This document shows, piece after piece, positions 42,812 through 50,909 of a stretch of DNA of 64,000 nucleotides. Location: positions 62,001 to 126,000 of the forward strand of contig JAQWTL010000012.1 in NCBI GenBank assembly GCA_029242715.1. The letters run 5' to 3'. Position numbers and translations under genes: made by a program. The stretch comes from Phycisphaerales bacterium (GTDB taxonomy: Bacteria; Planctomycetota; Phycisphaerae; Phycisphaerales; SM1A02). The notes under the pieces were generated by a model. That model had not been told where the DNA came from, did no database searches, and saw nothing but the letters and a program-made list of their open reading frames with translations. The first letter of the stretch is position 1, and each line of letters begins with the position of its first letter.

Positions 42812-45685
42812 ATGCCCAGTCCCGAACAACCAGTCAAGGCTTCAAAGCCAACGGCTCCTACCAGGAGGCGTTACAGGCCCGTTGTAGGCCCACGGCTGAA
42901 GATTCTGCTCATCGCTATCTTCGCCTTGTTTGCCATCATGGTCATCAATTCGGTGTACTTGGTCGCCATCAGGATCATGGGGCTGGCAACAGCGGATTCC
43001 TATGAGAACTGGTTCTATCTGATCATGTTCCTGGCCCATCTGATCCTGGGCCTGATTCTCCTGGTGCCCTTCATCATCTTTGGGGCGGCCCACATCAGGA
43101 ATGCTCACAACAGGCCCAACCGCAGGGCGGTTCGGGCGGGTTATGCCCTGTTCATCAGCGCGATCGTTCTGCTGGTAACCGGAATCGTCCTGATGCGTGT
43201 TGAGGGGATCATTGACATCCGGGACCAGACAGCCCGATCAATCATCTGGTGGCTTCATGTGCTGGTGCCACTGGTCGTGATCTGGTTGTTCATCTTGCAT
43301 CGTCTTGCTGGCAGAAAGATCCGCTGGGGAGTGGGGCTTGGCTGGGCTTCCGTGGCGGCCGTGTTTGCCGTCTTGATGGTGCTTCTTCAGTCTCAGGATC
43401 CTCGCCAGTGGAACATCGAAGGAAATCCGGAAGGCGATCAATACTTCTTTCCCTCACAGGCCCGGACGGTCTCGGGCGATTTCATCCGTGCCGATGTTTT
43501 GCAGAACGATGAGTATTGTCTTGAATGCCACGCAGATATCCACGATTCGTGGATGCACTCTGTGCACAAGTTTTCCTCGTTCAACAACCCTGCCTACCTG
43601 GCTTCGGTCAAGGAGACGCGTGAGGTCGGGATGGAGCGAGACGGCGATGTCAATGCTTCCCGCTTCTGTGCAGGCTGCCACGATCCAGTGCCATTTTTCA
43701 GTGGGGCCTTCAATGATCCCGACTTTGACATGGAAGGTGATCCAACAGGGCATGCAGGTATCACCTGCACGGTGTGCCACGTCATCAGTCACGTGAACTC
43801 TCCGGTGGGCAATGCGGATTACACCATTGATGAGCCACAGCACTACCCATTTGCATTCTCTGACAACCCGGTCTTGTCATGGGTCAACAGGCAACTGGTT
43901 AAGGCCAAGCCTGAATTCCACAAGAAGACCTTCCTGAAGCCGCTTCACCAGACGGAAGATTTCTGTGGAACGTGCCACAAGGTTCATTTGCCTGTTGAGC
44001 TGAATGACTACAAATGGCTTCGTGGCCAGAATCATCTGGATGCATACCGCCTGAGCGGAGTTTCTGGGCATGGAGTCACGAGCTTCTATTACCCACCAGT
44101 TGCCGAGATCAATTGCAATAATTGTCACATGCCATTGATGCCATCCACGGACTTCGGGGCGCAGGTCCGGGATGATTCTGGTGAGGCGACGGTGCATGAT
44201 CACATGTTCCCCTCCGCGAACACGGCCATGCCGATGATGGTTGACATGCCACGTGCCGAGGAGGCCATTGAGAAGCACAGGGAATTCCTCGAAGGCGTGA
44301 TGAGGCTGGATATCTTCGGACTGAAGAAGGGCGGCGAGATCGATGGCGAGTTATTGGGTCCGATCCGACCCGGGATACCGGAACTCGACCGTGGCGAGGA
44401 TTATCTCGCGGAGATCGTGCTCCGTACCGTCAAGATGGGGCATCTGTTTACGCAGGGAACGTCAGACTCCAACCAGGTCTGGGTGGATGTGACCGTGACT
44501 TGTGGGGATCGAATCATTGGTCAAAGTGGAAAAATGGATGAAGAGGGGCGGGTTGATCCCTGGTCCCATTACGTCAACAGTTTCGTCGTAGACAGGGATG
44601 GCAATCGTATCGCTCGTCGAAACGCACAGGACATCTTCACCTCCCTCTACAACCACCAGATACCTCCAGGCGCAGCGGATTCAGTCCATTACCGGTTCCA
44701 TGTGCCGGAGGACTGCGAAGGGCCGGTGACGATTCATGCGGCCTTGAAATACAGGAAGTTCGATACCGAGTACATGCGGTTTGTTCATGGGGATGCTGTC
44801 TGGATCAATGACCTTCCGGTCACATTGCTGGCAGAGGATGTGGTGGAGCTTCCAGTCAAGGGAGGCGTGCCTGTCGAGGCTGTTGATGACATGGAGATTC
44901 AGGAATGGGTTCGATGGAATGACTACGGCATCGGTTTGTTTCGAAAGGGCGATCTGGGTGAACTTCGGGGAGCGGAGGAAGCTTTCCTTGAGGTGGAACG
45001 TCTGGAGCGGTCAGAAGGCCCCATTAATCTTGCGCGTGTGTACCTGAAGGAAGGGCGTGTCACCGAGGATGCGCCAGCCGCTTTGGATCGGGCAGGATCC
45101 ATGACTCATCCAGCTCGGGAATGGCATCTTCTTTGGTTTGGTGGTTTGGTGGACAAGCAGAATGGTCGACTTGATGCTGCCATCGACAAGTTCAGGCAGA
45201 TTACAGAGGGTGGATTTGAGCAAGCCAAGGGGCGAGGTTTCGACTTCTCAGAAGACTGGCGGGTATTGAACGAGCTGGGCAACACGCTCTATCAGCGTGC
45301 CCGGCAGGAGCGAGGTCCAGCAAGGCGGGCGAAGCGAGAGACGCTCATGAGAGAAGCGGCTGAGGTCTTCGAGGAGAGCCTGGCGTTGGATCCAGAGAAT
45401 GTCGATGCCCACTACAACCTCAAGCAGATCTGGGCGGACCTGGATGACATGGATCGCTCTGCGCATCATGCATCAATGCATGCCAAATACAAGATTGACG
45501 ACAATGCCCGTGACCGTGCCATATCAGAAGCGCGTCGCAAGTATCCTGCGGCCAACAAGGCATCTGAAGCCGTGGTGATCTACGATCTGCTTCCGCCGAA
45601 GCAAACCGAGGAATCGCTTCCAGCACAAGGTTTGGAGCCTCAGGTTTCAGCTGAACAAGAAGGTGAACCAAAGGGTGACTCATGA
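42812..45685 (+). CDS. Membrane pentaheme c-type cytochrome with C-terminal TPR
   Basis: 957 residues. A basic N-tail precedes five hydrophobic helices (~30-53, 67-91, 110-129, 145-164, 173-194), of which several have His residues that might bind b-heme. The outer part has five CxxCH heme sites at Cys236, Cys286, Cys319, Cys385 and Cys435. A β-rich region follows to about residue 680. The last ~250 residues are TPR-like (RGAEEAFLEVERLERSEG, INLARVYLKEGRVTEDA, FEESLALDPENVDAHYN). Such proteins pass electrons between the quinone pool and periplasmic partners. The stop overlaps the next CRTAC1 gene (ATGA), which suggests a shared complex. Confidence 0.9.
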   Translation: MPSPEQPVKASKPTAPTRRRYRPVVGPRLKILLIAIFALFAIMVINSVYLVAIRIMGLATADSYENWFYLIMFLAHLILGLILLVPFIIFGAAHIRNAHNRPNRRAVRAGYALFISAIVLLVTGIVLMRVEGIIDIRDQTARSIIWWLHVLVPLVVIWLFILHRLAGRKIRWGVGLGWASVAAVFAVLMVLLQSQDPRQWNIEGNPEGDQYFFPSQARTVSGDFIRADVLQNDEYCLECHADIHDSWMHSVHKFSSFNNPAYLASVKETREVGMERDGDVNASRFCAGCHDPVPFFSGAFNDPDFDMEGDPTGHAGITCTVCHVISHVNSPVGNADYTIDEPQHYPFAFSDNPVLSWVNRQLVKAKPEFHKKTFLKPLHQTEDFCGTCHKVHLPVELNDYKWLRGQNHLDAYRLSGVSGHGVTSFYYPPVAEINCNNCHMPLMPSTDFGAQVRDDSGEATVHDHMFPSANTAMPMMVDMPRAEEAIEKHREFLEGVMRLDIFGLKKGGEIDGELLGPIRPGIPELDRGEDYLAEIVLRTVKMGHLFTQGTSDSNQVWVDVTVTCGDRIIGQSGKMDEEGRVDPWSHYVNSFVVDRDGNRIARRNAQDIFTSLYNHQIPPGAADSVHYRFHVPEDCEGPVTIHAALKYRKFDTEYMRFVHGDAVWINDLPVTLLAEDVVELPVKGGVPVEAVDDMEIQEWVRWNDYGIGLFRKGDLGELRGAEEAFLEVERLERSEGPINLARVYLKEGRVTEDAPAALDRAGSMTHPAREWHLLWFGGLVDKQNGRLDAAIDKFRQITEGGFEQAKGRGFDFSEDWRVLNELGNTLYQRARQERGPARRAKRETLMREAAEVFEESLALDPENVDAHYNLKQIWADLDDMDRSAHHASMHAKYKIDDNARDRAISEARRKYPAANKASEAVVIYDLLPPKQTEESLPAQGLEPQVSAEQEGEPKGDS

Positions 45686-47568
45686 CGGAATCTGAAGGTC
45701 AGCAGCCCGGGGATCCTGGTAACACATCGCTTCATGAAGACCTCGTTCAGGATGACGAGATCATTGGCGTTGTCTTTCGATGGTCGATTCTTGTTGTCCT
45801 GATTCTTGTCTGTGCCGGCTTGATCGTCTGGTTCGTGGTTTCGTTGGGGTCTTCAGAGGAAGAGAAGGTCATCGAGAAAGACGTTGTGGCTCCTGAAGTT
45901 CTGGTGCCGGATCTGTCCGTTCTTCCGGACGTTGAATTCAAGGACATCACTGTTGATGCAGGCATCACGTTCAAGCATCAATCCGGTGCCGAAGGAGAGA
46001 AGCTGCTTCCCGAGACGATGGGTTCAGGCGTGGCGTTTCTTGACTATGACAACGATGGTGACCAGGACCTCCTGTTTGTGAACAGCATGCGATGGGAGCA
46101 TTCGTCATTGGCAGATGAGCCCAGTCCACCGGCCCTGTATCGCAATGACGGTAGCGGCTTGTTCGAGGACGTCTCTGCTTCGGCGGGACTGACTGAAAGC
46201 TTCTATGGGACAGGCATTGCCATTGGAGATGTCGATGCTGATGGAAGACGGGATGTCTTCATCGCGGCCTATGGTCCCGGGCGGCTCTATCTCAACAAGC
46301 CTGATGGCTTTGTGGAAGTTGCGGAACAGGCAGGTGTCGCTGGCAGGCCCGGAGAGTGGGGGAGCAGTCCTGCTTTTCTGGATTATGACCGAGACGGCGA
46401 CCTGGACCTCTTTGTTCCCAGTTACATCGATTGGTCACGAGAGAAGGATCTGTCGCTGAACTTCACGCTCAACGGCACTGATCGTGCTTATGGTCCGCCC
46501 AAGCAGTACGGTGGCAGTCAGCCTCATCTCTACCGGAATCGCGGAGACGGCACGTTCGATGATGTTTCCGAACAGGCGGGTATGCACATATTGAATCCGG
46601 CGACAGGTGTTCCTGTCGGCAAGTCACTGGCAGTGGTTCCGATCGATCTGGATCGTGACGGCTGGATGGACCTGGTTGTCGCCAACGACACGACCCGGAA
46701 CTTTCTGTATCGCAACCTGGGTGACGGCCGTTTCGAGGAGATCGGGACCATGGTTGGTGTCGCCTATGACGATCGTGGTCAGGCCACAGGGGCCATGGGA
46801 ATTGATGCGGCCCACTATCGCAATGACGAGTCCATCGGGATCGGCATCGGTAACTTTGCCAATGAAATGACCAGCTTCTATGTCGGTGAAGGCGAGTTGT
46901 TTTCAGATGAGGCGATCCTTGAGGGCATCGGATCGCCAACACGACCATTGCTTTCCTTCGGCCTCTTCTTCTTTGACTATGACCTGGATGGACGCTTGGA
47001 TCTCTTCCAGACCAATGGGCACCTGGAAGAGGAGATCAACGAGATTCAATCCAGCCAGCACTACCGTCAGCCAGGTCAGTTGTTCTGGAATGCCGGGCCG
47101 GATCGGCCGGTCTGTTTCGAGATCGTTCCCTCTGAAACTGCAGGGGACCTGGTGACACCGATCGTTGGACGAGGTGCAGCCTTTGCCGACATTGACTCAG
47201 ATGGTGATCTTGATGTGATCGTGACGCAGGCAGGGGATCGGCCGCTGCTTCTGCGGAATGACCAGTCGCTTGGCAACCACTGGCTGAGACTCAAGCTGGA
47301 GGACCCGACATCTGACAATCGTGATGCCATCGGAGCATGGATCGAGTTGACAGCCAACGGCATTACGCAGCGGCGCCAGGTGATGCCGACACGTTCCTAT
47401 CTATCACAGGTGGAGTTACCAGTGACCTTTGGCTTGGGCAAACTCACGGATGTTGAAGCATTGAGGGTGATCTGGCCAGATGGAACCGTCGAGTTGATCC
47501 CGACGACTGGCCTGACTCCTGACAGCCAGCACATCATTCGTCGCGAGGTGGGCGTGTTTCGCCAGTAG
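45682..47568 (+). CDS. Membrane-anchored CRTAC1 (FG-GAP + ASPIC/UnbV) protein
   Basis: 628 residues. One transmembrane helix (~32-54, RWSILVVLILVCAGLIVWFV) without signal cleavage, then a FG-GAP propeller (FLDYDNDGDQDLLFV, GDVDADGRRDVFIA, LDYDRDGDLDLFVP, IDLDRDGWMDLVVAN, FFDYDLDGRLDLFQT). The C-terminal ASPIC/UnbV domain runs ~530-620 (IGAWIELTANGITQRRQV, LRVIWPDGTVELIP). It is co-translated with the pentaheme cytochrome. Same family as the 572-residue lipoprotein at 34698. Confidence 0.92.
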   Translation: MTESEGQQPGDPGNTSLHEDLVQDDEIIGVVFRWSILVVLILVCAGLIVWFVVSLGSSEEEKVIEKDVVAPEVLVPDLSVLPDVEFKDITVDAGITFKHQSGAEGEKLLPETMGSGVAFLDYDNDGDQDLLFVNSMRWEHSSLADEPSPPALYRNDGSGLFEDVSASAGLTESFYGTGIAIGDVDADGRRDVFIAAYGPGRLYLNKPDGFVEVAEQAGVAGRPGEWGSSPAFLDYDRDGDLDLFVPSYIDWSREKDLSLNFTLNGTDRAYGPPKQYGGSQPHLYRNRGDGTFDDVSEQAGMHILNPATGVPVGKSLAVVPIDLDRDGWMDLVVANDTTRNFLYRNLGDGRFEEIGTMVGVAYDDRGQATGAMGIDAAHYRNDESIGIGIGNFANEMTSFYVGEGELFSDEAILEGIGSPTRPLLSFGLFFFDYDLDGRLDLFQTNGHLEEEINEIQSSQHYRQPGQLFWNAGPDRPVCFEIVPSETAGDLVTPIVGRGAAFADIDSDGDLDVIVTQAGDRPLLLRNDQSLGNHWLRLKLEDPTSDNRDAIGAWIELTANGITQRRQVMPTRSYLSQVELPVTFGLGKLTDVEALRVIWPDGTVELIPTTGLTPDSQHIIRREVGVFRQ

Positions 47569-47573
47569 GTTGG

Positions 47574-50500
47574 TCAATAGCCCCAGTTCTCAAGGATGAT
47601 CAGGACATCGTTGGTGTCAACCTGCTGGTCCAGGTTGGCATCTCCAACACAGTTGCCAGTACATCCATAATCGGAAATGACAATCAGGATGTCGTTGACA
47701 TCGACGACGCCATCACCGTTCAGGTCGCCAATCAGATTGGCGCATACGCTGTCAAGCATGATGCCGTTGTTGCTGATCAGATATATCTTCTCACAGGGTT
47801 CGAAGGCAATATGCCCGGAAAAGGGACCCAGTACAAGATGGCCTTCCCCGCCTTGAGGTGATTGCGATCTTGACCTGAAAGCCTTGATATCAGGAGAGAC
47901 GAAGACGTGTCCATTTGCTGGGATCACAGATCCTGCTGCAAAGGTAAAGGTGACATCTCCATCAAGTCGCCATCCAGAGATATCGACCGGGGTCTCTTCG
48001 TTATTGATCAGCTGGATGAATTCTTCATCAGAGTTTCCCGAAGCGGGCTGGGCCTGGATCTGACCGAATGTGATATCCAGGGCATCTGCCTGGGGTGCGG
48101 GAATGAGGCCGCCGAGTTCGCCATGCGTCACATAGAAATGCACGCGTCGTGGTTCCAGGAAGTCATTGATCAGATGATCGACTGCCACTTCAATGGTCTG
48201 TGGCTCGCCCCATTCATACGGCCATGTGATGCGATCAAGAATGATTTCCGAGTTGGTCAATGTGAGTAGTTCATCGATTCTGTTCTCGAATTGTCGATAT
48301 GGATAAGCAGTTCCGGGCGGCTGGAGCATCATGTCCATCTGCGTCCTGAGATGCCTCAGATACATCTCTCGAATCTCAGGAACCCTGAAGATTGCGTCAG
48401 TCAGTCGATTCCACTTGCCATTCACCTTGGGGTGTTCTTCGTCACCGAACAAGGGGTGTGACGAAGGGTCGGTGTCTGAGACCATGACATCATTCAGCAG
48501 GCCCTTGTCAGGAAAGGCGTTTCGACCGAAGGTCATGTCCTTGTCCCATGGGATGAACTGCCATTCGCCATCGCCTTCGGTATCGCGGTACAGATAATAG
48601 TTCTTGCTGACCTGGTCATTATGGTGAATCAGATTCGTAGTAGCCAGATAGGCCAGTACAGCAGGGATGTCCAGGTTGTCCAGCAGGAAGATGCGGAGCA
48701 GGTCAAGGTCTTCCTCCACTATGCCATCAGTGATGATCTTTAGATCCAGGTTGTTTTCATGCTCGCGGGTCTTCTTTTCTACATTGACCCAGTAGCTGTT
48801 GCAGCTGTTGAACATCTTGTAGAGCGCGCCTTCGGGATCCAGGCCAACTCGCTCAAGCATCCGTTTGTCGACCTGCTCGACATATGTGGAGAGCGAATGG
48901 AACTGGCCATTCAGATGCAGGCGAACGGGGATGGCCCGGCTGCATAACGTTCCGGCCTGTTCATAGGCTTCCCATGAAAGGAGTCGGCGAAGCGTGCTCT
49001 TGTCGCTGTAGTTGCTCTGGAGGCTGAGCTCTTCCTGAGGATCGCCTTCGCCCAGGAAGTCAATGTGGTGGTCGCTGTTGAAATCAAGCTTGTAGCTCTG
49101 TTTGGGCCAGTTCAGGCTGGTCTGGCCTCTGGGACGAACCAGCACATTGTCATAGAGGAGGCCCTCGTGCACGACGACGCAACGTGTGCCGGTGTCCGGC
49201 ACATCCATGGCTTCCAGATCCTCGACGAACAATCTGATCACATGCAGTTGTGTGTCAATGGGATTCTGGACATGAACACCTTGGTACTGAGGAGAATTGA
49301 AAGGGTCGATATGAGCGGGGAACGTGCTGATATCACCTTCAATGTCAGTTGCCATCGCGTACCAACGGATGATCTCGCCGGGTTCACCGCCGGGAATGGT
49401 GATCTCCCATGTGTCATTGTTGATCTGAGCCATATCCAGTGGGGCAGACTCCTCATTGAAGTCACGTCGGACAACAAGGCTTACTGATGCGATGTCAGTA
49501 TCCTCAGCTTCGACTTCACAGCGGATCGTGATGCTTTCGCCTGCCTCCGGATGAGAGGGTTCATGTTCCATGTCGTCCATTTCGGGACCGATGCCTACGC
49601 CTTCTGCGATATTCAACTGGCCAGGAGTCGACTCGGATAGATAGGTGGGCTCAGACAGATAAGAGCCCTGGTTGCCGATCAAGAGAGGTGACAGGAGCAG
49701 GTCTGGACTGGTGATATTGTCATTGAGCGACTGGATCGCGAGGATATTGGAGCCGGGTGTCAGGAGTGTTGAAACAAGATCCAGGCTGAAGTGTTCGGGG
49801 ATGACCGCCGCTTCGTCATCACGGGTATCAGTGGCGTGGCTGTTCCATGTGAGATCATCCAGGTTCGGTGCATTGGACTGAGCTACCGGCGAGCCATTGA
49901 GCCAGCAGGCGAATCCATCGTCGTACTGCATCAACAGGGTCAAGGGAAGGCCTGTCATGTCATCCGGGAACCATTGGAAGTGGATGCGTATCAGGGCGCT
50001 GGAAGCCTGGCCATACATTTCTGCCTCTATGTCGAAGCCGATATAGGGATCATATTCATCATCGGTGTCATAGCCGATGCCGATGCTCCCACTTGGCCAC
50101 TTGGCGTCGTCAAATTCCGGGACGTACCAATTCGCATGGCCATTTTCACTTTCCGGAACATGAACATGCGCCTGGCTTGATGCGGCGATGATTGAAGTAG
50201 GAGTGATATCGGCGACGAGTCCATAGGCGATATCTTCCTGCTGTTCAGGGAAGGCCGGTGCATAGTCGTGGATGACTGTACTGTCCGGGCCTACTAGCCC
50301 GAGATATTCCCCATTGGCGGACAACTTGAAATTGGTATGCAGTGGTTGCTGGGGATCTGTTCGATCCTTGTCTGAGGCGAAGACGATCAGAGACTGGCCG
50401 GGTAGCAGCTGGATGGTGGGGAATATCCACTTGTCCAGGAGCTCAGGGTCGTCAGTCAATGACCAGTCCCCAAGGTTGATGGGCGCATTGCTGATGTTGC

Positions 50501-50657
50501 ACAGCTCAATCCAGTCAGAGCTGTCGCCATCCTCATCTTCAAGGGTGTTGTCATTCTTTGCCATGAACTCACTGATCACGACAGGATGGCCCCAAGCAGA
50601 CATTGGGGCTGCCGACGCAAGCATCATGGCCAGCATTGTCAGCTTATGACGCCGCAT
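47574..50657 (-). CDS. Secreted CotH-like protein with lamin-tail and dockerin domains
   Basis: 1027 residues with signal peptide (KLTMLAMMLASAAPMSAWG). A lamin-tail domain (~24-125, PVVISEFMAKNDNTLEDEDG) is followed by a β region (~150-340). A CotH kinase-like domain (~470-800) shows RLHLNGQFHSLSTYVEQVD, HNDQVSKNYYLYRD and FIPWDKDMTFG, the last with the Asp pair typical of CotH. A second lamin-tail domain is near 885-965 and a dockerin type I pair ends the protein (GDLNGDGVVDVNDILIVI, GDANLDQQVDTNDVLIIL). CotH kinases phosphorylate secreted proteins in Bacillus. It is convergent with the CRTAC1 gene, five bases away. Confidence 0.9.
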   Translation of the reverse strand: MRRHKLTMLAMMLASAAPMSAWGHPVVISEFMAKNDNTLEDEDGDSSDWIELCNISNAPINLGDWSLTDDPELLDKWIFPTIQLLPGQSLIVFASDKDRTDPQQPLHTNFKLSANGEYLGLVGPDSTVIHDYAPAFPEQQEDIAYGLVADITPTSIIAASSQAHVHVPESENGHANWYVPEFDDAKWPSGSIGIGYDTDDEYDPYIGFDIEAEMYGQASSALIRIHFQWFPDDMTGLPLTLLMQYDDGFACWLNGSPVAQSNAPNLDDLTWNSHATDTRDDEAAVIPEHFSLDLVSTLLTPGSNILAIQSLNDNITSPDLLLSPLLIGNQGSYLSEPTYLSESTPGQLNIAEGVGIGPEMDDMEHEPSHPEAGESITIRCEVEAEDTDIASVSLVVRRDFNEESAPLDMAQINNDTWEITIPGGEPGEIIRWYAMATDIEGDISTFPAHIDPFNSPQYQGVHVQNPIDTQLHVIRLFVEDLEAMDVPDTGTRCVVVHEGLLYDNVLVRPRGQTSLNWPKQSYKLDFNSDHHIDFLGEGDPQEELSLQSNYSDKSTLRRLLSWEAYEQAGTLCSRAIPVRLHLNGQFHSLSTYVEQVDKRMLERVGLDPEGALYKMFNSCNSYWVNVEKKTREHENNLDLKIITDGIVEEDLDLLRIFLLDNLDIPAVLAYLATTNLIHHNDQVSKNYYLYRDTEGDGEWQFIPWDKDMTFGRNAFPDKGLLNDVMVSDTDPSSHPLFGDEEHPKVNGKWNRLTDAIFRVPEIREMYLRHLRTQMDMMLQPPGTAYPYRQFENRIDELLTLTNSEIILDRITWPYEWGEPQTIEVAVDHLINDFLEPRRVHFYVTHGELGGLIPAPQADALDITFGQIQAQPASGNSDEEFIQLINNEETPVDISGWRLDGDVTFTFAAGSVIPANGHVFVSPDIKAFRSRSQSPQGGEGHLVLGPFSGHIAFEPCEKIYLISNNGIMLDSVCANLIGDLNGDGVVDVNDILIVISDYGCTGNCVGDANLDQQVDTNDVLIILENWGY

Positions 50658-50658
50658 T

Positions 50659-50673
50659 TATTCCCCACAAATG
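50659..50673 (-). promoter_or_regulatory. SD-proximal leader element CATTTGTGGGGAATA
   Basis: Directly before the CotH-like gene start; the GGGG acts as the ribosome site. A nearly identical element precedes the Cys-rich secreted protein gene (53568-53583). Its role beyond ribosome binding is unknown. Confidence 0.35.
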
Positions 50674-50814
50674 TTGCCGAGCCATGTTCGGGCCCAACTA
50701 CTTCAGAGCTGCTTAAGAACCCTTTATAGCCTACAGGCAATGGGGGCATGCACCAGTTGTGTTTGGGCAAAAATCCCGGCAACAAATGGCTCAAGCAAGA
50801 GGGCCTTTGGCAGC

Positions 50815-50854
50815 AAAAAAGAGCATCCCCCCGATCCGAAGACCGGGGGGATGC
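50815..50854 (-). terminator. Strong intrinsic terminator of the Cys-rich secreted protein gene
   Basis: On the minus strand GCATCCCCCCGGTC, a TTCG loop and GATCGGGGGGATGC form a 14-bp stem (one G-U), followed by TCTTTTTTG. It begins 56 bases past the stop of the gene ending at 50910. The TTCG tetraloop, GC-rich stem and U-tract make this a clear case. Confidence 0.9.
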
Positions 50855-50909
50855 ATAAGGTGCGTTTGGATTCGATCGTCAGACGATCGATCCGATCTTC
50901 ATGGACAAA

